DNA from: Minisyncoccus sp041650175
GTDB lineage: Bacteria > Patescibacteriota > Minisyncoccia > Minisyncoccales > Minisyncoccaceae
Assembly: GCA_041650175.1 (NCBI GenBank)
Contig: JBAZLS010000001.1
Coordinates: 53,948-117,947, forward strand
Direction of reading: 5' to 3'
DNA: 64,000 bases
In this document: one piece after another, positions 16,828-26,172 of the stretch
Numbering within the stretch: position 1 is the stretch's first letter
How the letters are laid out: every line of letters begins with the position of its first letter
The notes under the pieces: generated by a model
What the model was told of the DNA's origin: nothing
Database searches by the model: none
Seen by the model: only the letters and a program-made list of their open reading frames with translations
Made by a program: the position numbers and the translations under genes

Positions 16828-17886
16828 TTATGCTTCACGAATTTTGTACTTACCTTCCCCGTCTTTATCAAAGACGTTTTTATTTTGTAAACTTAAAAAA
16901 ATAGTTGATTCTTTTACAATCCTTTGCTGAGAAACTTGTTGAACAATTTCATCCTTTGTCATCGGACCATTCTCTGCAAGTACTGCATAAATAACATCCT
17001 TTACTTTTCCCGGATTATATCCCCAATCCTTTAAAGCATAGAATCCTCGTCCAACAAGAACAAAATCTTCATTCCTGATAAGCTCATTATGCACTGTTTG
17101 AGGATGGAGCTTTTTATCCCTATTCTCTCTTACTCCAAGTTCTTTATTAAGACCAAAAATCAAATCTGTAATAGCTTTAAAATGAAGAGGTTTTTGATTT
17201 TCCTTCAATATTACCAAGATTTTATCTTTTACTGTTCTTGGATTGACTTCTGGCGAAGTCTTAAGCCCAATTTTTTTACCATCAACAGATTTAATAATAT
17301 TTTTAGAAATTTCAAGATAAGACAAAAAAACATCTTGATTGATTTTCTTATCAGTATAGTCATGAGTAAATTCTGCAAAAATAGATTCAATTGACTGAGG
17401 AGTTCCTTTTTCTTTGAATCTCTTTTCAAAATCATTGCATAAATTCTTTGAAAAATTTATTGAATCTTTATTCATCGCCCAAAAAGCATAAAAAGACTGA
17501 TCTTCTTTTACCCTTTCAAGTCCGCTGACTAAATTAAGCAAGAATAAAACATAATTTCTTGTCTCGGGTGAACTTATTTCAGTCAAAAGCTGATCTTCTT
17601 TTTTTACTCCTCCAAAATCCTTAATCTTCTCAAACAAGAATTTTTCAATCACTTGGAATTCTGCCTTAAAGCCTGAAGAATCAATAATCTTTTTCGCCCT
17701 CTTAAGTCCATCTATTTCTATTTGACGAACCCTTTCTCTGGTAATTTTATAGCTTTTTCCAATAAATTCTAAAGTTTCTCCTTTCCCCTTTTTTCCCAAC
17801 GAAAATCGCCTCCCTAAGACAACTTTTGTCCTTTCTGGCAGGTCTTTTAAGATTTTCTCAGAAATAGCTTTATAATCAAAGTCCAT
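16828..17886 (-). CDS. sigma-70 region 4-like / HARE-HTH transcription protein
   Basis: Residues 12-66 match sigma region 4, with the hallmark ITRERVRQIE at 48-57. There is no region 2, so it is not a full sigma factor. A middle helical part follows. Residues 217-300 look like a HARE-HTH winged helix (ILKENQKPLHFKAITDLI and the later FVLVGRGFYAL), the fold shared with the RNA polymerase delta subunit. It probably binds promoters or RNA polymerase as an accessory factor. It is 2 bp upstream of the 457-residue membrane protein and so leads that operon. Confidence 0.8.
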   Translation of the reverse strand: MDFDYKAISEKILKDLPERTKVVLGRRFSLGKKGKGETLEFIGKSYKITRERVRQIEIDGLKRAKKIIDSSGFKAEFQVIEKFLFEKIKDFGGVKKEDQLLTEISSPETRNYVLFLLNLVSGLERVKEDQSFYAFWAMNKDSINFSKNLCNDFEKRFKEKGTPQSIESIFAEFTHDYTDKKINQDVFLSYLEISKNIIKSVDGKKIGLKTSPEVNPRTVKDKILVILKENQKPLHFKAITDLIFGLNKELGVRENRDKKLHPQTVHNELIRNEDFVLVGRGFYALKDWGYNPGKVKDVIYAVLAENGPMTKDEIVQQVSQQRIVKESTIFLSLQNKNVFDKDGEGKYKIREA

Positions 17887-17952
17887 ACAATATTATCAAT
17901 TAAATATTACTTATATTAATAACATTTTATTTGCATTCTGTAAAGGCACCCT

Positions 17953-18879
17953 TTACTTTGTTTTCTTTGCAAATTTATGCTTTTGCCACCAAACCAATAG
18001 TGGACTAGCCAAAAACACCGAAGAAAAAATACCTACGATTACGCCTATTCCCATAATTAAAGTGAAATACTTCAAGCTTTCTTCATTAGAAAAGAAATAA
18101 TATAGCGGAATTAGAGCCAAAATAACGGTTAGGGATGTATTTACACATCTGGCAAAGGTTTCATTCAAGCTCCTGTTTACAATCTCCTCATAAGATAAAT
18201 TGCCATATTTATTTATATTTTCTCTAATCCTATCAAAAACAACAATTGTATTATTAATACAATAACCAACAACAGTTAATAAAGCCGTGACAACTGGAAT
18301 ACTTAATTGAGCTCCCCATAATTTTCCAAGCAAAGCAAAAACCCCAAGAGGAATAATAAGGTCATGGAAAAGCATTAAAGTAGAAGAAAGGCCATATTCA
18401 AAAGAAGTAACTGGATAAGATACATTTTTAAAAGCGATAAAAATATAAGCAAGCATTGCAAGCAAGGCAAGTCCGACAACTAAAAATGTCTTTTCTTTCA
18501 ATTCTTTTCCAACAAGAGAACTTATAGTTTCTATTCCTGAAGAACTATCAATTATTTTTCCAGTTTTTTTAATTTCGGTAATTACTTTTTGATAGACATC
18601 ATTGCTGACATCTTTTTTATTTACTTTTATAAGCACATCTGTTTTTCCTACGCTTTGGACTTCAGCGCCATTAATTTCTTCTATGCCAGAAATGACACTT
18701 TTGATTTTTTCCATTTCAGGTCTATTATTTTCTTCATAGACAATTTTTATCGAACTTCCTCCTTCAAAATCGATTCCTAAATTAAGTCCGAAAAAAATAA
18801 CACTAAAAATACTGAGAATAACAGCGATGCCACCAATAATGAAATATATATTTGAGTATTTTACAAAATTGAAATTCAT
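17953..18879 (-). CDS. secF: protein translocase subunit SecF
   Basis: SecF works with SecD to use the proton gradient in late steps of Sec export. The 308-residue protein has TM1 (about 12-32), then GLNLGIDFEGG, the periplasmic domain, and five more TM segments, with the family stretch VVGYCINNTIVVFDRIREN and RSLNETFARCVNTSLTV. It lies 34 bp downstream of secD, so a secDF operon. Confidence 0.96.
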   Translation of the reverse strand: MNFNFVKYSNIYFIIGGIAVILSIFSVIFFGLNLGIDFEGGSSIKIVYEENNRPEMEKIKSVISGIEEINGAEVQSVGKTDVLIKVNKKDVSNDVYQKVITEIKKTGKIIDSSSGIETISSLVGKELKEKTFLVVGLALLAMLAYIFIAFKNVSYPVTSFEYGLSSTLMLFHDLIIPLGVFALLGKLWGAQLSIPVVTALLTVVGYCINNTIVVFDRIRENINKYGNLSYEEIVNRSLNETFARCVNTSLTVILALIPLYYFFSNEESLKYFTLIMGIGVIVGIFSSVFLASPLLVWWQKHKFAKKTK

Positions 18880-18913
18880 AATAAATTCTTTATGTTTTTA
18901 TCTTTTTCTGAAA

Positions 18914-20380
18914 TTATGACCAAAAAAACTTAATCTTAGAAATTTTCTTATTTTTTGCTACTATCTGTAAAAAAATATTAGAAACCGTAACTGCAGAGAA
19001 TAAACTGATCAGAATACCTAATATTAAAGCAAATGAAAAAGCTTTGATAAAACTAGTCCCAAAAATGTAAAGAATCAAAGCAACAACAATAGTTGCAAAA
19101 TGTCCATCACGAATAGAAGGCCATGCCCTATGAGCACCTTCCTTGATTGCAGATTGAACATCTTTTCCAAGCTTTAATTCTTCTCTTAACCTTGAAAATA
19201 TAAGAATATTCGCATCAACAGCAATACCAATAGATAGAATCAATCCTCCAATACCAGCCAAAGTAAGAGTAGCCGAAACTGCTTTAAGCGAACCCATTAA
19301 TAATATTACATAAACAATCAAAGCAAAAGAAGCAATTAATCCTGGCAATCTATAAAATAGGATTAAGAAAATTACTATCAATATAAATCCGACAACACCT
19401 GCCTGTACAGCATTATTCAAGGATATCGCACCTAAAGTAGGCCCGATTTTTTGTTGGACTATTGGCTCGCCTAATGGAACCGGCAAAGCACCTTGATTCA
19501 ATCTTTGAGCCAAAGTCTTAGCATTAGCAACAGTTTCCTTTCCTCCAGATATAACTGCTTTTCCACCACTGATTTTTTGTTCGACTCGAGGAGCATAAAG
19601 ATCATTTTCATCAATTTTTCCATCACCAGTCGTATCAACAATCGATTGGCCATCTAAAAATATAGCAATCGACTTTCCTACATTTCTTTCGGTTACTTGT
19701 TCAAAAATTTTTGCTCCTTCATCATTGAATTGCAAATCAATTTCTGGTGCATAAGTTGTCTGATTATAATTAACAGTTGCCTTCTGTAAATATCGTCCAG
19801 TAAGTTCTGTTTTTTTGTAAGGTATCATATAAGCCATCTGCCAATTTTCTATCTTCTGGACTTCAGCTAAAATTTCTTCACTAGATTTTCCTTTATTATT
19901 ATCCCATACTTCTTGGACTTTTTTTGCTACATCTTGCATTTGTTTTATCTCATCGTCTGATTTTTGTTCATAAAATTCAAGCAAAGGAGCTTGCCCTATT
20001 GTTGCAATTGCAGATTCAATACTTTCCTCGCTTGGCAAATCAACTGCAAGTCTATCTTGTCCATATATCTGAATAATCGGTTCCTTGACTCCAGAACTGT
20101 TTATCCTTCTTTCAATAACATCTCGAAGTCCTTCCATTACCGAAACTTTTTCCTTCTCTGGAATAGTACTTAAATCAGCTTTATATTCCAAATGAACTCC
20201 GCCCTTAAGATCGAGTCCAAGTTTATAATCACCAGTATTTATTTCTGAAATCTTCCAATTAAATTTTTCATTTATTCCCCTGATGGCCTGATTACAAGGC
20301 GCAGGAAAACTATATATCCCTACTAAAATAGCCAAAAGAATTATGCCAAGAAACGATAAAAGTAATTTTTTGTTAGTCAT
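18914..20380 (-). CDS. secD: protein translocase subunit SecD
   Basis: Partner of SecF. In 488 residues: TM1 near 5-25, the LGLDLKGGVHLEYK motif, the P1 periplasmic domain (PLLEFYE, TGRYLQKA, FNDEGAKIFEQVT), and a C-terminal five-TM block with ISIGIAVDANILIFSRLREE-type text, here LILSIGIAVDANILIF. It is shorter than proteobacterial SecD, as usual outside Proteobacteria. It is the first gene of secDF. Confidence 0.96.
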   Translation of the reverse strand: MTNKKLLLSFLGIILLAILVGIYSFPAPCNQAIRGINEKFNWKISEINTGDYKLGLDLKGGVHLEYKADLSTIPEKEKVSVMEGLRDVIERRINSSGVKEPIIQIYGQDRLAVDLPSEESIESAIATIGQAPLLEFYEQKSDDEIKQMQDVAKKVQEVWDNNKGKSSEEILAEVQKIENWQMAYMIPYKKTELTGRYLQKATVNYNQTTYAPEIDLQFNDEGAKIFEQVTERNVGKSIAIFLDGQSIVDTTGDGKIDENDLYAPRVEQKISGGKAVISGGKETVANAKTLAQRLNQGALPVPLGEPIVQQKIGPTLGAISLNNAVQAGVVGFILIVIFLILFYRLPGLIASFALIVYVILLMGSLKAVSATLTLAGIGGLILSIGIAVDANILIFSRLREELKLGKDVQSAIKEGAHRAWPSIRDGHFATIVVALILYIFGTSFIKAFSFALILGILISLFSAVTVSNIFLQIVAKNKKISKIKFFWS

Positions 20381-20431
20381 TTTTTTCTTTGCTACGAAAC
20401 TGTATGTTTCCGATTAATAATCTACTTTATT

Positions 20432-20458
20432 TTTATAATAAACGCCCTTTTTAGTCAA
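20432..20458 (-). promoter_or_regulatory. possible secDF promoter
   Basis: On the minus strand TTGACT (20458-20453) is followed after 15 bp by TATAAA (20437-20432), about 50 nt before the secD ATG. The spacing is short, so the call is tentative. Confidence 0.4.
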
Positions 20459-20508
20459 TTTTCTTATCTGAACTATAATATAATCTTAAAGGAACCGAAA
20501 GTCAAATC

Positions 20509-21255
20509 CTATTTCAAAAACCTGAGAAAATACATTATAGATAAACCGAAAAGAATACTAATCAATTGGATTATCGAATATTTGAAAGAAGATTCCTTCT
20601 TTATTTCAGGTATTAAGTCTGCCACAGCAATATAAATAAAACTACCCGCAGTGAAAGTATTCAAAAATAAAAGAACTGCATCATTTTTAGCCCAAATCAA
20701 AACAAAGACACCTCCCAAAAAAGAAAACAAAGAAAAAACAAAATTCAACCACAGCGCTTTCCATTTACTATATCCAGCATAAATAAGTATTCCAAAATCT
20801 CCAATTTTCTGAGGAACCTCGTGTGCAATTATAGCAAGTACAGTTGCAAGTCCAAGATTAAAATCAACACAAAAAGCACTCACCATAATCATTCCATCCA
20901 AAAAATTATGCAAGCCATCTCCTATGAGATTCATAATTCCAAGCTCATGAGGATGATCTTTAGAAGTTAATATATGACAATGCCTCCAATGGATTATTTT
21001 TTCTAAAATAAAAAAGGTTAAAAGTCCGATAACTGCAAATATCCATACATTAAAATTATCTTGGCCATCCTCAATTGCCTCAGGTAGTAAATGAAAAAAT
21101 ACGTCACCGATTAATGCTCCAGCAGAAAAACTAACTAGAACCAATAATAATTTTTTAAGAAAATCCTGTTTCAATTTAAAAAACAAAAATCCTATAAAAG
21201 AAAGAGAAACAACAAAAGCTATTCCTAAAAATGCGGATAAAATTGAAAAATCCAT
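20509..21255 (-). CDS. ZIP-family divalent metal transporter
   Basis: ZIP proteins bring Zn2+ or Fe2+ into the cytoplasm. This 248-residue protein has eight hydrophobic segments and the two metal-site helices: GDGLHNFLDGMIM in TM4 and AHEVPQKIGDFGILI in TM5. The latter match the ZIP HNFxDG and HExPxxxGDF signatures. A His-containing loop (HWRHCHILTSKDHPHELG) lies before TM4. Metal choice cannot be told. It is followed by the secDF genes and preceded by a terminator, so it is probably a single-gene unit. Confidence 0.92.
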   Translation of the reverse strand: MDFSILSAFLGIAFVVSLSFIGFLFFKLKQDFLKKLLLVLVSFSAGALIGDVFFHLLPEAIEDGQDNFNVWIFAVIGLLTFFILEKIIHWRHCHILTSKDHPHELGIMNLIGDGLHNFLDGMIMVSAFCVDFNLGLATVLAIIAHEVPQKIGDFGILIYAGYSKWKALWLNFVFSLFSFLGGVFVLIWAKNDAVLLFLNTFTAGSFIYIAVADLIPEIKKESSFKYSIIQLISILFGLSIMYFLRFLK

Positions 21256-21301
21256 ATATTTTCCGATTTTAAATTATACTACTATTATATAACAATAATA
21301 A

Positions 21302-21330
21302 AAAACAAAGGAAACGCCTTTGTTTTTTAT
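21302..21330 (-). terminator. terminator of the thioredoxin-fold gene
   Basis: AAAAAACAAAGG and CCTTTGTTTTTT pair around a short loop (AAACG). It lies 12 nt after the stop of the DsbA/GILT-like gene and before the ZIP gene. Confidence 0.8.
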
Positions 21331-21341
21331 TATCATATTTT

Positions 21342-22364
21342 TTATTGGCAGCTAGCATCAGTCGATGCATTTCCTGAAGTTGTTCCTTCTCCAAATCCTG
21401 CCGAAGGATTATCAGAAGAAAGTTTTGCATTACAATTTTCTGGAGCATTATTAAAAGCATTACAAATAGATTTAAGCAATCCAGCGCTATTCCTGCCAGC
21501 TGTTTCATCAATAGTTCCATTAATGACTAATGTAGGAGAACCATTAACTCCATAAGCCGTATTATCACTTCCGAATACAGCAAATCCTGGATAATCACCT
21601 TTATACCCTACTTTATTTTTAAAATTAGATATTACACTAAACTCTTTATCAGTACTAGCGCTACAAGAAGCTAATTTTGCTCTATCAATTCCAGTAGAAG
21701 AAAGACATGACTCAGAATCACCTGCCTTCAAGAAGCATTTCAAATAAGAAAGTAATTTATCTTTTTGTTCTTTCTGGATACAATATTGGTTTAACTCTTC
21801 TTTCAATTCTTTCTCGCCATGCATTGCATAATCACAGAACTTCAAACTAAAATTTATTTTATCACCCAAAGCTTCAATAGCGGGAATAATTCCTTTTTCA
21901 ATCTGGGTACCATAAGGACAATGACTCATAACAAATAATTCAACTGACGGCTTGTCTGATTTTTTGATGCCAGTTGAAGCAGTGTCATCTTTCTTTTTTA
22001 CAATATCCATATTGCTGACACAGAATTTTGTACCATCAGCAGCAACAACTGTTTTTATTGAATTATCTTTAGAAATAGTTATATCTAAATTGTAATATTT
22101 TTGCTTATTCCCTACGGTCAATCCTTCAATTTTTCCTCCTCCCATCAAGTTTTCATTAATAAAATCAGTCGTCAATGTCTTAATAGCTTCAGGAGTAAGA
22201 TCCTTGTTCTCCAAAGAATACCAATAACCCACATATCCGATACTAGCTAAAACTATACCGAAAAAAAATCCTACTACGAAACCTTTGCTAAGTTTCTTTC
22301 TCTTTTTTGTATGTTTATGCTCTTCTATCTGTTCTTCTTTTTTTTCTTTGATTTCTTCTGTCAT
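21342..22364 (-). CDS. membrane-anchored thioredoxin-fold (DsbA/GILT-like) protein
   Basis: A 340-residue protein with a cytoplasmic Lys/Glu-rich head, one TM segment near residues 28-48, and an extracytoplasmic thioredoxin-like domain. The active-site region is MSHCPYGTQ, so only the first cysteine of a CxxC is present. The cis-proline loop is GSPTLVING. Several further cysteines in the helical insert (YCIQ, LKCF, SCLS, ASCSA) could supply partners. This CPYG form occurs in some extracytoplasmic thioredoxin-fold proteins; a disulfide-related role is inferred. The C-terminus is a Ser/Gly-rich tail. Confidence 0.75.
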   Translation of the reverse strand: MTEEIKEKKEEQIEEHKHTKKRKKLSKGFVVGFFFGIVLASIGYVGYWYSLENKDLTPEAIKTLTTDFINENLMGGGKIEGLTVGNKQKYYNLDITISKDNSIKTVVAADGTKFCVSNMDIVKKKDDTASTGIKKSDKPSVELFVMSHCPYGTQIEKGIIPAIEALGDKINFSLKFCDYAMHGEKELKEELNQYCIQKEQKDKLLSYLKCFLKAGDSESCLSSTGIDRAKLASCSASTDKEFSVISNFKNKVGYKGDYPGFAVFGSDNTAYGVNGSPTLVINGTIDETAGRNSAGLLKSICNAFNNAPENCNAKLSSDNPSAGFGEGTTSGNASTDASCQ

Positions 22365-22437
22365 TTTATTTTTATTTTTACTTATTATCCTACCAAATAT
22401 AATATCACTATTTTTTTATAGTATCAAATCAATGATA

Positions 22438-22641
22438 TTAATTATTTTCATCTCCTAAAACAGTCTCTTTTAGCTTTTTTACATCTTCTTTTTCCTCATA
22501 AATTTCTCCCTTCCCCAGTTTATACAACATAGGGACTACTCCACACTTCTCACACTCTCCCCAATTACACTTACCTCCATTTTTTATTGAAAGTCCTCGA
22601 CACAGCAAAATTTCTTTTTCAAAAATTTCCTTTTCTATCAT
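22438..22641 (-). CDS. small cysteine-rich protein next to secA
   Basis: The chosen start (MIEKEIFEKE) gives 67 residues. A longer frame opens at 22704 but overlaps the end of secA by 17 bp. The centre CRGLSIKNGGKCNWGECEKC has four cysteines that could bind one Zn or an Fe-S cluster. I do not recognise the family. It lies directly downstream of secA on the same strand. Confidence 0.6.
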   Translation of the reverse strand: MIEKEIFEKEILLCRGLSIKNGGKCNWGECEKCGVVPMLYKLGKGEIYEEKEDVKKLKETVLGDENN

Positions 22642-22687
22642 ATTAATATTAACTAATTTTAATATTCTCTCATATAAAATATTTGGT

Positions 22688-25159
22688 CTACTTATCTTTC
22701 CCACAACACTTCTTATATTTTAATCCTGAACCGCACGGACACAAATCATTCCTTCCCACATCTCCAGTTGAAACATTTTCTTCCGTATTCTTTCTTTCTT
22801 CAACTAATTTCTCATTTTCTGTCTGTTTTTGAGAACTATCAATATTCGCAGTCGGAGCTAAATTTAATATTGAATTAATTATGGCATTTTCATAATTAGT
22901 AACAAGCGTTTTGAATAAAAAATTTCCTTCTTTCTTGTATTCTACTAAAGGGTCTCGTTGTCCATAAGCACGCAATCTGACAGAATCCCTCAAATGTTCC
23001 ATATTTTCCAAATGCTCAGTCCAATAAACATCCATTACTCTGAGCGCAACGATTTTTTCTGCTCGTCTTAGGTTATCGCTTCCAATTTCTTTTTCTTTTT
23101 CATCATACCGGCTTATTTCAATATTATATTTTTTAAACAAAGAAATTAATTCTTCTTTTAATCCGCCTTTTTCAGATTTTTCAAGAATACTATATCTTTG
23201 TTTATAAAAAACATCTCTGTGCTTGTTCAATACATCATCATATTCCAAAGTATATTTCCTAGAATCAAAATTTGCTCCTTCTATTTTTGTTTGCGCAGAT
23301 TCAATGCTTTTAGAAATCATTCCATTTTCAATAGGAAGGTCTTCTGGAAAATTAAGTTTCTCCATTATTGCCTTTAGTCTATCTCCTCCAAAAACCCTGA
23401 TCACATCATCATCTAAAGAAACATAAAACTGAGTCGAGCCTGGATCCCCTTGACGGCCAGACCTTCCTCGAAGTTGATTATCTATTCTTCGCGCCTCATG
23501 TCTTTCAGTTCCAACAACATAAAGTCCGCCAATATCAACCACTTTCTTTCGTTCTTCTTCAATTAAAGGATTTCCTCCAAGAATAATATCAACTCCTCTG
23601 CCAGCCATATTGGTTGCAATAGTAACAGCGCCAGCTCTTCCTGCCTGAGCGATAATAGCACCTTCCTCTTCATGATTTTTTGCATTTAATACTTTATGAG
23701 GAATGCCTTGTCTTTGCAATAACATACTAAGACGTTCATTTTTATCAATAGAAGTAGTACCCACTAGAATAGGCTGTCCATTATTATGCCGTATTTTTAT
23801 TTCTTCAGCTATAGCTCTAAACTTTCCATCTTCATTTTTATACACTCTGTCAGGCAAATCCTTTCTAATAGTAGCTTTATTTGTTGGAATTACAACAACA
23901 TCAATATGATAAACTTTATCAAACTCTTCAGCTGAAGTTTCAGCTGTTCCAGTCATACCTCCTAATTTTTTATATAATCTGAAATAATTCTGGAAAGTAA
24001 CTGATGCTAGTGTAAGAGATTCTGACTGGATTTTTACCCCTTCTTTAGCTTCAACTGCCTGATGTAATCCGCCCGACCATCTTCGCCCTGGCATAAGACG
24101 CCCAGTAAATTGATCAACTATAATAATTTCATTATCCTTTACTATATAATCTTTATCTTTCTTAAAAAGAATCTCTGCTTTTAAAGCCTGCTCCAGATGA
24201 TGGACATATTTTATCCCTTTTTCATTATATATATTTCCAAGACCAAGAATATTTTCAATTCTTTCTATTCCCTTTTCCGTTAAAATTACTGATTTCACTT
24301 TTTCGTCAACTTCATAATCGCCTTCTCGCAATTGTGGAGTAAGTTTTGCAAAATCAGAATACCAATTAGAACTTTCATTATCAGGAGCAGAAATAATAAG
24401 CGGAGTTCTAGCCTCATCAATTAGAATAGAATCAACTTCATCTACAATAGCAAAATTAAATTCTCGTTGAGTCTTATCTACTACATTATACACCATATTA
24501 TCTTTCAAATAGTCAAAACCGAATTCATTATTAGTACCATAAGTAATATCAGCACTATAAGCTTCTTTCCTACTGCATGGTCTCAAATAATCTTGCACAA
24601 CTTTAAAACCACCAAGCTCATCTCGGGTTTTATCTTTTTCTTCCTGATTTTCGGTTACAAAAGCTGGATCATATATGAAAGACTGATCATGGTTTATACA
24701 AGCAGTTGAAAGACCAAGTGCATAATAAATTTGCCCCATCCATACTGCATCTCGACGACTAAGATAATCATTTACAGTCACCAGATGGCATCCTTTTCCC
24801 TCAAGAGCATTAAGATATAAAGGAGAAGTTGCAACAAGCGTTTTTCCTTCTCCAGTACGCATTTCTACTATCTTGCCCTGATGCAAGCATATTCCCCCGA
24901 TCAATTGTACATCATAATGCCTCTTATCAAGATTTCTTCTAGACGCCTCTCTAACACAAGCAAAAGCCTCTGGTAAAATATCATCCAAGGATTTTCCTGA
25001 ACCCAGCTTCTCTTTAAAAATAATCGTCTTATTTTTTAAATCATCATCAGATAATTTTTTATAATCATCTTCTAAAGAATTTATTTTTTTGATTGTTGGT
25101 TCCAGCTTTTGAATATACTTTTTATTTGCATTTCCAAACAATAAATCTACAATTGACAT
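22688..25159 (-). CDS. secA: preprotein translocase ATPase SecA
   Basis: The motor of Sec export. Start at MSIVDLLFGNANK (25159) rather than 25186, because the extra nine residues are not family-like; this gives 823 residues. Walker A MRTGEGKTL, DEVDSILIDEARTPLI, the preprotein cross-linking region, TNMAGRGVDI and QLRGRSGRQGDPG are intact. The C-terminus has the zinc-binding SEC-C motif CPCGSGLKYKKCC. With secDF it shows a conventional Sec system, which the many secreted proteins in this window need. Confidence 0.97.
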   Translation of the reverse strand: MSIVDLLFGNANKKYIQKLEPTIKKINSLEDDYKKLSDDDLKNKTIIFKEKLGSGKSLDDILPEAFACVREASRRNLDKRHYDVQLIGGICLHQGKIVEMRTGEGKTLVATSPLYLNALEGKGCHLVTVNDYLSRRDAVWMGQIYYALGLSTACINHDQSFIYDPAFVTENQEEKDKTRDELGGFKVVQDYLRPCSRKEAYSADITYGTNNEFGFDYLKDNMVYNVVDKTQREFNFAIVDEVDSILIDEARTPLIISAPDNESSNWYSDFAKLTPQLREGDYEVDEKVKSVILTEKGIERIENILGLGNIYNEKGIKYVHHLEQALKAEILFKKDKDYIVKDNEIIIVDQFTGRLMPGRRWSGGLHQAVEAKEGVKIQSESLTLASVTFQNYFRLYKKLGGMTGTAETSAEEFDKVYHIDVVVIPTNKATIRKDLPDRVYKNEDGKFRAIAEEIKIRHNNGQPILVGTTSIDKNERLSMLLQRQGIPHKVLNAKNHEEEGAIIAQAGRAGAVTIATNMAGRGVDIILGGNPLIEEERKKVVDIGGLYVVGTERHEARRIDNQLRGRSGRQGDPGSTQFYVSLDDDVIRVFGGDRLKAIMEKLNFPEDLPIENGMISKSIESAQTKIEGANFDSRKYTLEYDDVLNKHRDVFYKQRYSILEKSEKGGLKEELISLFKKYNIEISRYDEKEKEIGSDNLRRAEKIVALRVMDVYWTEHLENMEHLRDSVRLRAYGQRDPLVEYKKEGNFLFKTLVTNYENAIINSILNLAPTANIDSSQKQTENEKLVEERKNTEENVSTGDVGRNDLCPCGSGLKYKKCCGKDK

Positions 25160-25179
25160 ATTTTTATCATATAAATAAA

Positions 25180-25222
25180 CAGCCAAAATAAAATAATTTT
25201 ATTTGGCTGTCTATTTTTAATT
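25180..25222 (-). terminator. terminator of hpf
   Basis: ACAGCCAAAATAAAA and TTTTATTTGGCTGT form a long stem with one bulge around a 3-nt loop. It sits between the hpf stop and the secA start. Confidence 0.6.
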
Positions 25223-25232
25223 ATCCAAAAAA

Positions 25233-25574
25233 TTATTCCATACTAACTTTCAGCGTCTTCTTTCTCTTAGATTCCGGCTTATGATCATATTTCTTGATTT
25301 GCACTTCTAACGCTTCTCTTACTTTTGAAATAGCTAGACTAAAAGTCTCTTTCCTGCCTACCGCTCTGATTAGCCTATTTCCCTTAAGAAGGAATTGGAC
25401 TACCACCTTATAAACATCTCCTTTTTGATGATGGGTACTTTTCTCTATATCGACATCTACGGGAATAATTTCACTATGAGGGATGATTTTTGCCAATGGT
25501 CCAATCTTTCGATGGACAAATTCCTCAATCCTATTATCAACTATCATTGTTTTTGACTTAATGATGAATTTCAT
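25233..25574 (-). CDS. hpf: ribosome hibernation factor HPF/RaiA
   Basis: Small ribosome-associated protein of the HPF/RaiA (sigma-54 modulation) family that stabilises inactive ribosomes. In 113 residues it has the beta-alpha-beta-beta-beta-alpha fold signals: KFIIKSKTMIVDNRIEEFVHRKIG, then VDVDIEKSTHHQKGDVYKV and the C-terminal helix KVREALEVQIKKY. It is the short form without the dimerising C-domain. The basic tail (KPESKRKKTLKV) suits rRNA contact. Confidence 0.9.
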   Translation of the reverse strand: MKFIIKSKTMIVDNRIEEFVHRKIGPLAKIIPHSEIIPVDVDIEKSTHHQKGDVYKVVVQFLLKGNRLIRAVGRKETFSLAISKVREALEVQIKKYDHKPESKRKKTLKVSME

Positions 25575-25638
25575 AGGCTTGGTAAAATTATTTTATTATT
25601 TCTACTCTCCCAAGCCAATAATATCATAAAGATACAAT

Positions 25639-25664
25639 AAAACAACCCTTTAAAGGGTTGTTTT
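25639..25664 (-). terminator. terminator of the histone-like gene
   Basis: A perfect palindrome: AAAACAACCC, TTTAAA, GGGTTGTTTT. It lies 22 nt downstream of the lysine-rich gene and also downstream of nothing on the plus strand. Confidence 0.75.
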
Positions 25665-25686
25665 AAGTTAAGATAAAAAGATAAAA

Positions 25687-25818
25687 TTATTTCTTTTTAG
25701 CTACCTTTCTTTTTGGAGCAGCCTTCTTTACTACTTTCTTTTTTGCAGCTACTTTCTTTACTACTTTCTTTTTTGCAGCTACCTTTTTCTTTGCAGCTGG
25801 TTTTTTTGCAGCAACCAT
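25687..25818 (-). CDS. histone H1-like lysine/alanine-rich microprotein
   Basis: A 43-residue protein built only of Lys, Ala, Val, Pro and one Arg. It has tandem units close to AAKKKVVKKV and starts MVAAKKPAAKKKVAAKKK. The composition and repeat pattern match the C-terminal tails of eukaryotic H1 and of bacterial HctA/AlgP-like DNA-condensing proteins. It probably coats DNA or RNA. It has its own terminator and a long AT-rich upstream region. The direct repeats in the DNA make its length prone to slippage. Confidence 0.8.
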   Translation of the reverse strand: MVAAKKPAAKKKVAAKKKVVKKVAAKKKVVKKAAPKRKVAKKK

Positions 25819-26068
25819 TTTATTTGAAAAAAATTATTTTTTGTATAATATATGATCGACCTTTTAATTTTTAAAAGGAATATTTTTATTTTTCTCCTTT
25901 AAAACTTCTATTAATATTTTTTTAAAAATATTTTTGAATTTATTTCTATATTTTCTTTTTCTAAAAAATTATTTTTTAAAAACCTGATGAAAATAATTCT
26001 GAAATATTTTTAAAATTTTTTTCTGCAAAATATTTTTTCCTCTACTTATATTTTCGCTCATTAAAAAT

Positions 26069-26090
26069 ATTTGTCAATATGTTGACAAAT
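26069..26090 (-). promoter_or_regulatory. palindrome with embedded TTGACA
   Basis: ATTTGTCAA and TTGACAAAT flank TATG (9-bp perfect arms). On the minus strand it offers a -35 TTGACA (26077-26072) with a weak AAAATA -10 17 bp later. It may be the promoter/operator of the histone-like gene. Confidence 0.4.
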
Positions 26091-26146
26091 TTTTTTAACA
26101 TATTTTTACCTACCTACCGTTAGATGAATTGCTTTTTGAATAAAAA

Positions 26147-26172
26147 AATAAAATATTTTCCAATATTTTATC
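26147..26172 (-). terminator. murB terminator
   Basis: ATAAAATATT and AATATTTTAT pair around TTCC, followed on the minus strand by a run of T. It lies 15 nt after the murB stop. Confidence 0.65.
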
